64,000 bases of DNA from contig CM055092.1 in assembly GCA_029204225.1 (NCBI GenBank), positions 46,627,486 to 46,691,485 on the forward strand. The letters are read 5' to 3'. A program made the position numbers and the translations under genes. Numbering within the stretch: the first letter of the stretch is position 1; each line of letters opens with the position of its first letter. The notes under the pieces are model-generated. The model had not been told where the DNA came from and did not search any database. It was given only the letters and a program-made list of their open reading frames with translations. This DNA is from Diphasiastrum complanatum. Lineage: Eukaryota > Streptophyta > Lycopodiopsida > Lycopodiales > Lycopodiaceae. Shown in pieces: positions 33,110 through 46,991 of this stretch.

Positions 33110-34360
33110 TAAGACTTGATGCATCTCTACCCATCACTTTTTGGGGGGAGGCCATAACTTGTGCTAATTACTTATGTAATAGGCTTCCTAGTAGTGCTAT
33201 TGGTGGGATCTCACCATTTCAAGCTTTGTTTGGCAATAAGCTCAATGTAAACGATTTTAAAGTGTTTGGAAGTATATGTTATGTCCACATTCCTTTGGAA
33301 ACAAGAAGGAAAGAAGATGCAACTTCCCTCAAAGGAATATCTGTAGGCTATAGTGAAAATAGCAAAGGATATAGGATATTTGATCCTATTTCAAAGAAAG
33401 TAAAAGTTAGCAAGGATGTCTTGTTTGATGAATCTCAAAGTTACAAGTTGTCTCCAAATTCATCTAACCTCTTAGGTGATGAAGATCTTGTAACACTCGA
33501 GGAGGAGCCTCTTGAAAATGATCTTTTGGAAGATCAAAATCGAGTGCCAAAGGAGCCGAGAAGATCCACAAGGAGCAAGGCCGAGCCTTCAAGGCTCACA
33601 TACTTTGAGAAAGGAAAGCAAAGGGAAGACACATCTCCTTCTACCTCTTACTCTTTTCTAACCACAATGCTTGAAGAGAGATCATGTTATGAAGATGCAA
33701 GTAGATCACAAGTTTGGAGAGATGCAATGCAAGTAGAGTTTGATGCTTTGATAGATAATCAAACTTGGAATCTTGTACACCTTCCATATGGGAAGAAGCC
33801 ACTTGCATGTAAGTGGATCTATAGACTAAAGTACAATAAAAATGGATCTATAAGTAAGTACAAAGCTAGATTGGTTTCTAAGGGGTTTCTTCAAACTAAA
33901 GGCATAGATTATGAAGAAACATTTGCTCTTGTAGCAAAACTTGTAACCATTAGATTGATCATTTGTATTGCTACTTTATTCAAGTGAATCTCTATCAAAT
34001 GGATGTGACAAATGCTTTTTTGAATGGCTACTTGGAGGAGGGAATATACATGTTGCATCCCGAGGGCTTCATCAAGGATGGTGAGGAGGACAAGATTTGC
34101 CACTTAAGGAAGAGCCTATATGGCTTGAAGCAAGCACCTAGAGCTTGGTACTCTAGGTTGCATGATTTTCTCTACTCTCTTGGCTTTGTGATTAGCTCTT
34201 ATGACCCTTATTTGTACATCAAATGTAATGATGGAAAGATCATCATTTTAGTACTTTATGTTGATGATATCATATTGATAGGAAATGATGGTGAAGGCAT
34301 AAGAAATGTTAAAGTTTCCTTGTCTAGTGAATTCTTAAGTTCATACTTGGAATAGAAGTT
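33110..34360 (+). mobile_element. Copia 3b integrase end and reverse transcriptase
   Basis: The ORF 33,226-33,987 covers the integrase C-terminus (KVFGSICYVHIPLETRRK, a GYSENSKGYRIF region), the acidic hinge and the start of RT (ACKWIYRLKYNKNGSISKYKARLV). A frameshift near 33,975 leads to ORF 33,963-34,355 with DVTNAFLNGYLEEGIYM, SLYGLKQAPRAWYSRL and the catalytic YVDDIILIG (~34,257). Another frameshift near 34,345 ends it. The RT active site is intact. Confidence 0.92.
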
Positions 34361-35203
34361 ACTAGAGGTAGTGGTTTTACTTTTATAAGTCAATCAAAGT
34401 ATGCTACTTCCATTCTTGAGAGGTTTGGCATGAAAGATTGGAAAGGGATTAACACCCCTATGGAGCAAACTTGTAAAGTTACTAATGATTGTGATGAAGC
34501 ATCCTTTGAGGACATCACACTCTTTAGGAAGCTAATAGGCTCCTTAATCTATTTGACAATCACTAGACCAGATTTGAGTTATACTGTAAGCAAGTTAGGT
34601 CAATATATGCAAGGTCCCTTGATGCATCATTGGAAAAGTGCCAAGAGAGTGCTTAGATATGTCTCTTCTACTAGATTTTTTGGCATTCTCTATCAAGGAT
34701 CTAACTTGTACTTGAGAGCATTTTCGGATTCAAATTTTGCAGGAGATAAGATGGATAGAAGATCCATAAGTGCATTCGTCACTTTTCTTTGTGGAGGAGT
34801 GATATCTTGGCTTTTCAAAAAGCAAGATACAATTTCTCTTTCCTCTTGTGAAGCCGAGTACAAGGCATTGACTTCAACAACCAAAGAACTCCTATGGCTA
34901 AGAAGACTTTTGGTGGAGCTTCAAGTGCTAAAGGCCGAGGAGGTCCCTTGCATCTATTGTGACAATCAAGCTTCTCAACAAATTGCTACCAATATGATCT
35001 TTGATGCTAGAACAAAGCATATTGAGATAGCTCATCACTTTGTGAGGGAGAAGGTGCAATCCAAGGAGGTTCAACTTCATCATGTGCCTTCATCCGAGTG
35101 CATAGCTGATATCTTAACCAAACCTTTGGCTAAAGATTCATTTTTCAAACTAAGAAATGCTCTTGGAGCTGTAGATATGTGTACATTAGACTTGCCAAGT
35201 TAG
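34361..35203 (+). mobile_element. Copia 3b RNase H
   Basis: After the frameshift, EVTRGSGFTFISQSKYA leads into ORF 34,430-35,203: LIGSLIYLTITRPDLSYTV, then RNase H motifs AFSDSNFAGD, SLSSCEAEYKAL and YCDNQAS, and a C-terminal VREKVQSKEVQL...ADILTKPLAK. All expected acidic residues are present. It is the best-preserved pol part in the window. Confidence 0.93.
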
Positions 35204-36070
35204 AAGTGAGGAGGAGTGTTAAAATATCACTTCCAACTTTTTGTATCTTGTAGATCTCAAGTTATTTGAGCTTGATAGGATCTCACAAGTGTGGAGTCTG
35301 TTCCCACGTGTGAAAGAATGTACGTAAGTCATTTTTATTAAGTTAGATTGGTTTTAGCTTGATCTACACTAGTGTGAAATTGACCTTTGAGTAGAATCTT
35401 GAAAATGGTCAAATTGGTCAAACTTTTTGTAAATAGATTGGACTTCCATGCGAATGAGTTATTACTCACACATGTCAAGATACCATTCACACGTGTGGAT
35501 AAGCTTCTAGAAGATAAGATAGGAAGATTCCATTAGATCCTATTTTATAGGGAATATTCCTATAAATGTGGAAGACTAGCTTTTTCTTTTCTAGCCAACG
35601 AGGATAGTCAACTTTGGAAAATGAGCACATATGACTCCCATTGGTGGATCTGAATGACTAGGCACTCTTCACACGTGTGAAGACTTGCTGGACAGTACAC
35701 AACTCGTGGATGTACTTGATCTATAAAGAGATCAACCAAATCAATAACAAGTTGATGTGACATTGGCAAATTCTAGTTTTGTTGAGATTTCCACATTTTT
35801 CTTGAGTTTTAATGAATGAAATGCATTTGAATGTTAATGTACTTTACTCTCTGTAAACAGGCCATACAGGTACTGTCCTCCACACGTGTGAGGCCGTTCA
35901 TCCATGTTTTTGATCACTTGATCCATTGCTCTTGCTTAAATCATAGTGTAAAGCATCTAGATCAAGATCTAACATCTAGAACTTGATAGATCTTTGGATT
36001 AAGCAATCAATAACTCTAAATGATTGATAGTACAATCAATATTTGTCTCTTTTCTTTGAAAATTGACAGG
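35204..36070 (+). mobile_element. Polypurine tract and 3' LTR of copia 3b
   Basis: AAGTGAGGAGGAG (about 35,204-35,216) is followed by TGTTAAAATATC starting at 35,217, the expected LTR start. Several CACACGTGTG or CCACGTGTG boxes lie inside (about 35,304, 35,488, 35,670, 35,881). The right end is uncertain; TTGACA near 36,070 is a candidate. The 5' LTR is not in the window. Confidence 0.7.
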
Positions 36071-36664
36071 TGTGATGATCTTAATGCTCTACGAGGGTTC
36101 TGAAGATTTTGCTCCTTGGAACCCTCGCACACACTAAAAAATGGTGTTTTTTCCATCAGTAACTCTCACAGAGATTTTCATAGATGCATCTGGGTTAGAT
36201 CTAGTGACTATACAAGTTTCAAGAGCTATCTCCGAGGGGATCTCCAAAAAAATGCTCTTTTTGAGTGTTTTTTTGACAAGATATTGAGATTCACTGATTC
36301 TTAACTTTTGTAAACTGGCAATCTATTACATTCATGTTAGATTTGACTGTAGGTAAGTCTCTGGAAATTTTGATAGATAATTGGTAGCTGATCTATCAGT
36401 TTTGGTGATTTTTGCCCTTACTTTGCCACGGTTTCTGAGATCGAGGTCTCTGATCTACAAATTGGGGCTATTGGTGTAATCTAATGATCTGCTTCTCTCT
36501 TGGTCCTATCTGGACCTGGATCCCTCTTCGATCTTGTTGGATCTTCTTTGATCTTGCCAGATCTGGCTAGATTTAGCTTGATCTGTCTTGATCTTCCTAG
36601 ATCTAGTGGTGATGGCCTTGTAGATGAACTTTTCGTAGCCTGCCACCACCAACCTGGATCTGTC
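36071..36664. other. Spacer with GATCTT-rich patch
   Basis: No gene. From 36,500 to 36,610 words like GATCTT and AGATCT recur densely (minus strand DLGRSRQIKLN-type text), perhaps the 3' untranslated part of the gypsy copy next to it. Confidence 0.45.
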
Positions 36665-37105
36665 TCACTGAGGTGACCAGTACTTGTGCAACCGGCTACC
36701 ATTGATGGGGGTGTTGAAAGGTGTCCCATCTAGCCTCTCCAAATTTGCGGTTCCATGATTAAGCATTTCTTTGATCCGATAAGAACCTTCGCCTGTGAAT
36801 TTTAATTTTTCCTTGATCGCCTTGGTATTATACATCAGGACTAGATCTTTGGATCGAAGATCTTTCTTTTGTAACCTGTGATCGTGCCATGCTTTGCGTC
36901 TTTCCTTTTCAGCGGCCAGTGCATGTACAACTAGTAAGCGTGTTTCACAGAGTTTATGCAAGCTTCATGGCGTAATTGTAGAGATCTGGATTCATCAAGG
37001 CGTTGCGTTGTGGCAATCCTTAATGAAGGGACTAAAAACCCTACTGCCATTACAACATCTTGACCATAAACCAATTGATTAAAGAATTTAGGGTTCATGG
37101 ATTCA
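36665..37105 (-). mobile_element. Gypsy integrase C-terminal fragment
   Basis: Minus frame: LVYGQDVVMAVGFLVPSLRIATTQRL, then AAEKERRKAWHDHRLQKKDL, then DLVLMYNTKAIKEKLKFTGEG and LERLDGTPFN...SRLHKYWSPQ*. It corresponds to the end of the integrase whose core lies at 31,640-32,168 on the other strand. A frame change occurs near 36,950. The upstream end runs into the CT/CA repeat. Confidence 0.8.
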
Positions 37106-37160
37106 AGGCATAGAATCTTATATATATAATATGCTATAACACACAAGCCAAAATGCAAAA

Positions 37161-39202
<2,042 letters not shown>

Positions 39203-40028
39203 TGTTGAATTTCACACGTGTGGATTGTCCACTACATGTACTTGTGATCTCCTGAGGTGTGTAGATGCACCAAGATCAAGACTAGATTGAGATTCAAGAT
39301 CTATCTTTGATTCTATGGCAAAAACACACTACTACATGCATCAATCACTTCCAACTCTCACTCACACATGTGGGAAGTGTTCCAAAAGTATTCTAAGTAA
39401 AAACAAGTTGCTCTCCTCGGTTAGAGAGAGAAAAAACATCATGAGCTCTCGGGTAGAGAGAGAAAGCTAGAAATTCAATAACACTCAAAATCCACTCAAT
39501 CTCAAAATCAATTAGATCCAAAATTAGGAGTACAATAATATTAGTAGATTCATGAGCTACCACTATGCTTAACTATGATTGGATCACACTTTGCCACCTC
39601 TTAATCCTATTGGACCATTGATCCATGCACCTTTAAATTCTATTGGACTATATTCAAGCACACCTCAAATTCCTATTGGACCACACATGGTTCCACCTCT
39701 AAATCCTATTGGACCTCTTAAACTTCATCAAACAAAACCATTACACTTGTCTACACTCTAATTGGCACAAGTTTGTCCTCCTACTCTATTTTGGCTCAAT
39801 AGTGGCATTACAAGTGGAAATGGATAATTTGCCATCTATGCCAAATTTGACCCTACCAACATCCTACACCTAAATGCTTGACTATGAAATTCTATGATAC
39901 CCCTATATCAAACATTTTGATTTACTTTACAATTCTCCACACGTGGGAACATCCTCCACACATGTGAGATTCACTTACAAACTTCTATCATAAAAAATAC
40001 CAAGCTAGATTTTTGTCAATTTCTCACA
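39203..40028 (-). mobile_element. 3' LTR of copia 5
   Basis: 826 bp, TG...CA ends. Compared by eye with 43,486-44,313 it differs at about 20 positions (near 97.5% identity), so the insertion is fairly old but not ancient. It contains CACACGTGTG at 39,213-39,222. Confidence 0.93.
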
Positions 40029-40043
40029 CTCCTCCTCAAAAAA
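40029..40043 (-). promoter_or_regulatory. Polypurine tract of copia 5
   Basis: Minus strand TTTTTTGAGGAGGAG directly before the LTR start TGTGAGAAATTG; it primes plus-strand DNA synthesis in this element class. Confidence 0.9.
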
Positions 40044-40154
40044 TAGCTTGGAAAGGTACTAGATCACTTGAGAAGTTTGTAAATCTTTTTGAGTGGATCC
40101 TTTGGTATGCATAAGAAGTGAAGATCAGCCAAGGGATCCATCATAGCAGCACCC

Positions 40155-41354
40155 TCACCATATCCATGATAAGATCTCTTTGGTAGAGATCTCTTGCCAA
40201 TGCCTTTGAAGAGTGCTCCACCAATATGCCACAATGATCATGGGCTTCCTCCATACTTGATGATGATCTTTTCTTTGAAAGTTCCACTTGCATGATGGAT
40301 GCACCATAAATAGAGAAATCTGAGGCTTGCAAGCCTCATAAGGATCATGGAGATCAAGATCATAAGATGTGAAACAATGATGATTATCAAGATTATGCTT
40401 TCTAGCTTGACTAGTCCACATACAATGAACTATATCCATGATGGATCTAATCTTAATATCAAAGACTATCTTGATCTTTTTTAGGCTAGTTACTCTCTCA
40501 AGGATGTAAGTGTCCACTTTGGATGCTTCACTTAATCTCAAGAGGAGTTTACAATTTGCCTCAAAACAGGTGAAAACATGATTTTCAAAAAAGTGAGTAC
40601 CAAGCTCAATCTTGTTCTTACTAGATTCAAGAACATACTTTTGACAATACAATATCTTGCTTTCAAAAAGTATTGGAAACACATCTAAGTCAATAATGAC
40701 AAGAAACATGTCCATACCATAAGCATCATACAAAACTAGTATAGCTTTTCTTGAACTTTGAGATCCAAAAAATTCAATGAAGCAAGATAGCATTTCAAGC
40801 AAAGGAAGATGAGCATATATGAATGTGTTGTAGTAGATACAACATAAAAGATGCCCCTCTTTGCCATGTAAGGTGAGCCGTAAAGACTCAGCCATGCATC
40901 TTGAAGATCTTCTTGAAATCATATGAAGAAGAAACTCCTCCTCACACCTTGGCCCCGTCATAACTTGAATACCTTCAAAAAAGATAACTTGTGATGCTTC
41001 TTGAGAAGCCTTGATCTCGGCCACTTCCAAGATTAAATCTTCATGCAATGTGATATCTCTATTCACAATCACTTTTGAAATAGAGAGTGTAAAGGCACTA
41101 AAGGCCTCCTTGATGGATGAGTATCCAATCATAATCCATGAGCTTGGATCATCCTTCCTTCTTGTTTCCAAGGGGATATGTGCAAAGCAAGCACTACCAA
41201 GTTCACTAAGGTGATCAACCTTAGGCTTCATCTTGAATAAAACTTCATATGGTGCTATTCCTTCAAGAGCTCCAATACTCCTCAAAGCTTTGATCTTCAA
41301 TGAGAATTTCTTCTCAACATATGCTTTGAATAATAAGGAATAATCATACACCAT
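40155..41354 (-). mobile_element. Copia 5 integrase remnant fused to unknown ORF
   Basis: A 399-codon ORF. Residues ~1-30 (LLFKAYVEKKFSLKIKALRS) are the integrase middle just before the second catalytic Asp. Residues ~31-80 (GIAPYEVLFKMKPKVDHLSELGSACFAHIPLETRRK) are its C-terminal part. The catalytic core between them is deleted. The next ~60 residues resemble the hinge. The last ~240 have no RT or RNase H motif and match no family I recognise (for example VIIDLDVFPILFESKILYCQ, IVHCMWTSQARKHNLDNHHC). It stays open almost to the polypurine tract, which is unusual for decayed DNA. It may be captured foreign sequence. Confidence 0.7.
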
Positions 41355-41391
41355 AATACTTGAAGAGAGAAGATATGTGCATCTCGTGTGA

Positions 41392-42322
41392 TCATCCTCT
41401 TTGAAATACTGGACATATAAGAAACATCAAGAGAGTTTGCACTCTCACTTGCATCCAATTGTAGATGCCTTCAAATCTTGATCCATATGCAAGGATCTCA
41501 CCATCCTTCTTAATCACACAATTGTCAATATTGAAATTGACATCAAAGCAACTATCAAGAAGTTGGCCAACACTTAAGATGTTCTTTGTAAGCTTTGGGA
41601 CAAAAAGAACATTGTTGAGAAAGAGATCTTTAGAAGATGCAAGCTTCAAGGGAATAATCCCTACTCCTTTCAATATTGCACTCATGCTTGCTTGCAATGT
41701 ATATGGTCTTCTTGACTCCATCATAAGGAAGAATAGATGAAAAAAAGTGCTTGGAGCCACACATATGTGAAGATGCTCCACTATCAATATACCATGAGTC
41801 ATCCTTGTTGAAGGTGGAAGAGGAGAAGCTTGATGCCATAAGAGAGCCTTCTCCATCACTTGCAATATAGTCTTCTTTCTCATTGGTGATGTTGGCTTGA
41901 TTGAGTTGATTCTTCTTCTTGAAGCAATTGGTGGCATAATGGCCTTTCTTGCCACAATAAAAGCACTTGATCTTCTTCTTCTTGAGATTTGAAGTAGAAG
42001 CATGAGAGGTATCCTCCTCCTCCTCTCCATCTTGGTCTTTAGCTTTGTCATTAGAGAAGTGACGGTGTTTCTTCTTAATCCTCTCTTTGTGCTTGGCAAA
42101 TAGAACTTTGCCATCATCATGATTGAGTGATAGCTTGTCCATCCTCAAGATTTTGTCTTCTTGTCTTGATTCTTCAGAAATAAGCACACTTTGAAGGGCC
42201 TCCAAACTTGGTATCTCCTCCAAAAAAATGGCATAGGATTGGACAAGGTTGTCATATTCGTCTCTCAAGCCATTGAGAATGACTTGGACTAGCTCACTTT
42301 GATTGATTGAGTCACGATACAT
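41392..42322 (-). mobile_element. Copia 5 gag zinc knuckle and protease
   Basis: ORF 42,322-41,630 continues gag (INQSELVQVILNGLRDEYDNL), then CCHC CFYCGKKGHYATNC (~120-133) and protease WYIDSGASSHM (~178-188). A frameshift near 41,680 moves the rest (LASSKDLFLNNVLFVPKLTKNILSVGQLL) to another frame, ending near 41,470 with FEGIYNW at the start of the pre-integrase region. Confidence 0.9.
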
Positions 42323-42732
42323 GCAAGCTCCCTATGAATATCCTTGACTCTCAAAACATAATTACATGCACTCTCATAACTCTTTTGATTACTTTGGAAG
42401 ATTTGATTTCTAAGAGTGAGGAGCCTAGAGGTGTTCTTAGTCTCATAGGTGGACTTGAGACAATCCCAAGCTTCCTTGGATGTAGAACAATCACCAATCT
42501 CCCTCAATATCTCATTAGAGACATTCATCTTAACGTAGTGGAGAGCCATCCTAGCTCTCTTCTTGTATTTTTGTACTTCTTGAAGGACTTGAGTCTCCTC
42601 CTCAATCCCAAGTACAATGTCCATCACATCTTGGAGTATCAAGATGGAGTCCATCCTCAACTTCCATATTGAATAATTGGAAGTAGACAATCTCTCACTT
42701 GGTTGCAACAAGTATGAACTCATTGAAGTCAT
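42289..42732 (-). mobile_element. Copia 5 gag N-terminal domain
   Basis: Starts at ATG 42,732 (MTSMSSYLLQPSERLSTSNYSIWK) and covers the UBN2-type gag domain (VKMNVSNEILREIGDCSTSKEAWDCL). A one-base shift near 42,320 puts the remainder in the overlapping ORF that starts at 42,322. Family gag in this window starts with the same MTSM...L-x-x-SE-x-L pattern. Confidence 0.92.
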
Positions 42733-43468
42733 GTAAAGTGGAGATAAATAAAAGTGATGAACAAAAAATGTTGCTTCTCTCTCACTATAGGATCCAATAA
42801 TGGTGTGCTACCATCTCCTATGCAAGATCTTGCAACAAACTGTGAGATGATTCTCACTAGCTATGTCAGTCTCTCCAAAACTAGATCTACTTCACATCAA
42901 ATGATGGATTATGGGCAAAGTTAGGAACAAACACTCTTAGCATGTGTGAAATATAAGAAACCAAATTTGACTCAAATACAATGATATTGCATGAAACAAA
43001 ATGGCTAAGATCTCAAAACAGTGCCTAGATCACATATAGATGAGATTGGTAAGCATTCAACTGTGATTTTGGATCAAACAAGCAATCTCTTGACCAAACC
43101 AAATGTGTCCACCCAGGTCTAGGTGCCCTACCTAACCCTCTTCAAAATCTTATAACTTTTTATTGGCACAACCAAATGGAATGAAACTGATTGCATCAGA
43201 AACAAGACAAAAATAGTTTCAAAATAAGCTATCTAGCAAGATTTTTGGATCAACCATGAAAGAGAACTCCCAAACTGAAATTGGATGTTCCTCACACATG
43301 TCTGAGCACCTGATTCCGTATAGTACCAGGTCAGACCCAATCAATGTCCTATTGATCTCTTTTGATCCAAAATTAGACAAGATAGCTAGGAAAATGGATC
43401 TTGACAATTTCTAGCTCAAGATTAATGAATAGTTTTCACTCAAATGGATCAAAATGCATGGTCACCTT
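42733..43468 (-). other. Copia 5 leader
   Basis: Untranslated leader between primer site and gag; only short unsupported ORFs. Confidence 0.8.
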
Positions 43469-43485
43469 AGGTAGGCTCTGATACC
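43469..43485 (-). promoter_or_regulatory. Primer binding site of copia 5
   Basis: Minus strand TGGTATCAGAGCCTACC immediately downstream of the 5' LTR end; tRNA-iMet type, as in copia 1. Confidence 0.93.
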
Positions 43486-44313
43486 ATGTTGAATCTCACA
43501 CATGTGGATTGTCCACTACATGTACTTGTGATCTCGTAAGGTGTGTAGATGCACCAAGATCAAGACTAGATTGAGATTCAAGATCTATCTTTGATTCTAT
43601 GGCAAAAACACACTACTACATGCATTCAATCATTTCCAAGTCTCACTCACACATGTGGAAAGTGTTCCAAAAGTATTCTAAGTAAAAACAAGCGGCTCTC
43701 CTCGGGTAGAGAGAGAAAAAACATCATGAGCTCTCGGGTAGAGAGAGAAAGCTAGAAATTCAATGACACTCAAAATCCACTCAATCTCAAAATCAATTAG
43801 ATCCAAAATGAGGAGTACAATAATACTAGTAGATTCATGAGCTACCACTATGCTTAACTATGATTGGATCACACTTTGCCACCTCTTAATCCTATTGGAC
43901 CATTGATCCATGCACCTTTAAATTCTATTGGACTATATTCAAGCACACCTCAAATTCCTATTGGACCACACATGGTTCCACCTCTAAATCCTATTGGACC
44001 TCTTAAACTTCATCAAACAAAACCATTACACTTGTCTACACTCTAATTGGCACAAGTTTGGCCTCCTACTCTATTTTGGCTCAATAGTGGCATTTCAAGT
44101 GGAAATGGATAATTTGCCATCTATGCCAAATTTGACCCTATCAACATCCTACACCTAAATGCTTGACTATGAAATTCTATGAGACCCCTATATCAAACAT
44201 TTTGATTTACTTTACAATTCTCCACACGTGGGAACATCCTCCACACATGTGAGATTCACTTACAGACTTCTATCATAAAAAATACCAAGCTAGATTTTTG
44301 CCAATTTCTCACA
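43486..44313 (-). mobile_element. 5' LTR of copia 5
   Basis: 828 bp, TG...CA ends, partner of 39,203-40,028. It is followed by the CTATC target duplication at 44,314-44,318. Confidence 0.94.
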
Positions 44314-44319
44314 CTATCC

Positions 44320-44545
44320 ACCGCTTACAGACTGCAACTCGACCACATTCGCTACTTGGGTGGTTGCTTTCGGTCTGCTGGCCTTCCACATACATGTTGG
44401 CCTTCCACATACAGACCGCAACATGGGTACTTGGCGGTTGCTTCGGTCCATTGGCCTTCCACATACAGACCACAACATGGTTACTTGGCGGTTGCTTTCA
44501 GCCCGTTGTCCTTTCGCATACAGACTGCAACTCAAATAGCTCAGG
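44320..44545. repeat. ~54-bp tandem array (insertion target of copia 5)
   Basis: About 3.5 imperfect units around GGCCTTCCACATACAGACC and TACTTGGCGGTTGCTT. Similar words (TTTCGGTCTG, CGCTTACAGA) lie on the other side of copia 5 at 39,100-39,180, so the array was continuous before the insertion. Confidence 0.8.
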
Positions 44546-44907
44546 GAGAGAACTTCGACGAGTATGATTGGTGAGTAGTTAATGAGTTCCATATGCAAGT
44601 GATATAAAAATGTGATAGAGAATAAGTGTATACCCCTTCATCAGTTATATCTCTAGAGGATTGGAAATTGTCTATTAACTATGAAGGTATGGTTTGGCTG
44701 ATAAAATATGTCTGGGATCACTAGTTTAGAATCGAAATTGAGACATGTGCAGCCATCCTTGTAGCAGCACGATACTGGAAGTGCTGCACCCTATTAAGTT
44801 ATTCCCTTCCCTATGTTGATCTCATGGTGAGGAAAAAAACCTAACAAATTTGGTGCATCTGCTGACTGTTTACTTGGACAGTAGATTATGCTATTGGTTA
44901 GCATCAC

Positions 44908-46185
44908 ATGAAGTTTTGTGCTTATAACGGTGTTGTCATGAATTGGGCTGAGTGGATGCTGGAATGGATTAAGAGGGACATCAGTCAGTTTGCATCAGGA
45001 AAAAGTAAGTGCTTGGAGTCTGCCATATCCCTAAACAAGATGGTTGTCGATTGGTTGAACCTACCTATTTTTGAAGTAGTTGGGTCCCCCGGCCCAATCG
45101 CTATTAGAGATGCTGATTGTTCACTAACTGGTGCTGAAGAGCACAACACTACTCAACTACAAGATGATTCCCTGTCGCGGAAGTCCCGAATAAAGACTAT
45201 GGCTAAGAGAAATATGCCTACACACTCTAAATCGAGGACCAAACGCAAGGTTGTGGAGCCAGACTCCGAGCCTGGTGATGGAGTCGACGAGTACTCGGAC
45301 ATGAGTATGCATGTGCACATTTCCATTGACCAAGCTGATACACTACCTGACGAGAATATACCAACAAAGGTTGTAGATAATGTTGTGAACCTGGACGACC
45401 ATGTCTAGGAGGCTGAAGATGATTCTGCCCATGTGACTAAATATGCTCTGGCTCCTGATGCTGAGATTGCTACCAATGATTTATTTGTTCAGATGTCGGA
45501 CATTTATGTTGACCCTGCTGTTCCTAAACCCGATATCATTGGTAAGAGAATATTTGATTATGCTATCGCAACTGACAATGCAGACCCTCCCGAGTTTTCT
45601 AGAACACTGGTGGATTTGTGTGAAGGCCTGGATCAGTTGTCAAAGACATCACTCCTACAAACAAATATTTCTACCCCAACGAAACTTGTAGACCAGCTGT
45701 CTGGTACAAACAAAGTTGATGTTGATAAGGGCCGTCCAAAACCAACTACCTCTGCCCCCAACATGTGTTGTATGACTCCGGTGATACTACTCCGCATGGT
45801 GTACGATTGCAGACCCCTGTGATGGTATCAGGAGCAGAAGTAGACCAATGCTCCAAAGAATATCAGTTGGAGGTACGCCACAATCAGCCAAAATCCTTGG
45901 AGGATGCCATGTGTTTTGTTCAAATTTTCGACGATACGCACACATTGACCCGCAAAGACCAACAAGGCTAGAATCCAAAGACCAGGCACTTTTTTTAAAA
46001 AGGGCAAGGAGCGAGTGGTTGATGAAACTTCCCCTTCAGGAAAGAAAACTCGGTTGCAGAGCTCTGACTTTGATAAGGCCAAAAGTGATGGGTTGTCTTT
46101 TTCATGCATGGAGAAAGGGCACCTTTCCAAGGACTACCCGAAGAGACGAAAGACCTTAGCTCGTCTTTGTGCTTTTAGGTCTTGA
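44908..46185 (+). pseudogene. Gag-like ORF with degenerate zinc knuckle
   Basis: Frame 1 is open from 44,908 (MKFCAYNGVVMNWAEWMLEWIK) to 45,822 except one TAG at 45,406-45,408. It has a basic stretch (SKSRTKRKVVEPDSEPGD) and acidic segments. A shift near 45,765 carries LYDSGDTTPHGVRLQTPV to 45,971. Frame 1 resumes at 46,000 with KGKERVVDETSPSGKK and SCMEKGHLSKDYPKRRK, ending at TGA 46,183. The latter resembles a CCHC knuckle with the last Cys changed to Tyr. Family not recognised. Confidence 0.5.
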
Positions 46186-46991
46186 GATATTGCAACCTTT
46201 ATGGTGATCTCTCGGACTATAAAATCGTGGAGTGTGGTCACCAAGTATGATCATAGTTAGCAAAATAGTAATCTGGTTGATCTATTGCGAGCGTCAGAGC
46301 GTTGAGCATTTACAAAGATTACCAAGGAGTCGCAAGAGATAGCACTCGGTCATGCATAAACTTTTGATGTGCAAGTACATTTGTAAATGGTCACCTTATA
46401 GTTTTGAATTTTGTTGGGTCGGTTGATGAACCCCTTAGCTGATGTGCCCTTCGGTTGACCACACCTCTTCTCAGTTGAGTTCTCCTAGTTGCTAGCCAAA
46501 TTTAGTTGAAATCAGCCACATATCTCATTAACCGTGATTGTTGTAAAAGCTCGTTCAAGTATGTCCGAAGGTGATTCTTGAAGCACAAGGATTTCTCCTT
46601 GATTCTCCTAATTTCTAGATGATGAGCTTATTTCTAGACACCTCAGTGGATAAATACAAGAACAAAGATGGCTATATGCTAGAAGCCATCAAGAGCAAAG
46701 ATTTGGCTGTAGCATGCACATACCTGACCAAATATACACATAGGTAGAGGTCCAAGGATTTTTTAATTATTGGAAGAATATTTTATTCAAAGGGTCACAC
46801 ACTACAACTAGGCCATCAAAATATCAATTTTTTTTTATGAAACAATCCTCAAGAAGCAGACATTCTTTTTATGAAACAATCCTCAAGAAGCATACATTAG
46901 GCTACATTCTTTTTGACATCACGCAGTCCCATATTCCATGACATGATTTGACAACAGTATTGCAAACCCTGGACAAGGAGCTTAGGCACAA
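46186..46991. other. Non-coding spacer
   Basis: No gene. It contains a short direct repeat (ATGAAACAATCCTCAAGAAGCA at 46,837 and 46,871). Confidence 0.5.

Larger units (their letters stand above)
39203..44313 (-). mobile_element. Complete non-autonomous copia element 5
   Basis: Both LTRs, primer site, polypurine tract and a 5-bp target duplication are present. The flanking CTATC (39,198-39,202 and 44,314-44,318) is identical on both sides. Length is 5,111 bp. Internally it has gag and protease, a remnant of integrase, then unknown sequence; RT and RNase H are absent. Movement would need enzymes from a full copia. The insertion split a 54-bp tandem array. Confidence 0.95.

Noticed and set aside
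36116-36304. Small ORF after the copia 3b LTR as a host gene
   Set aside because: Short, no domain, and next to repeat DNA.
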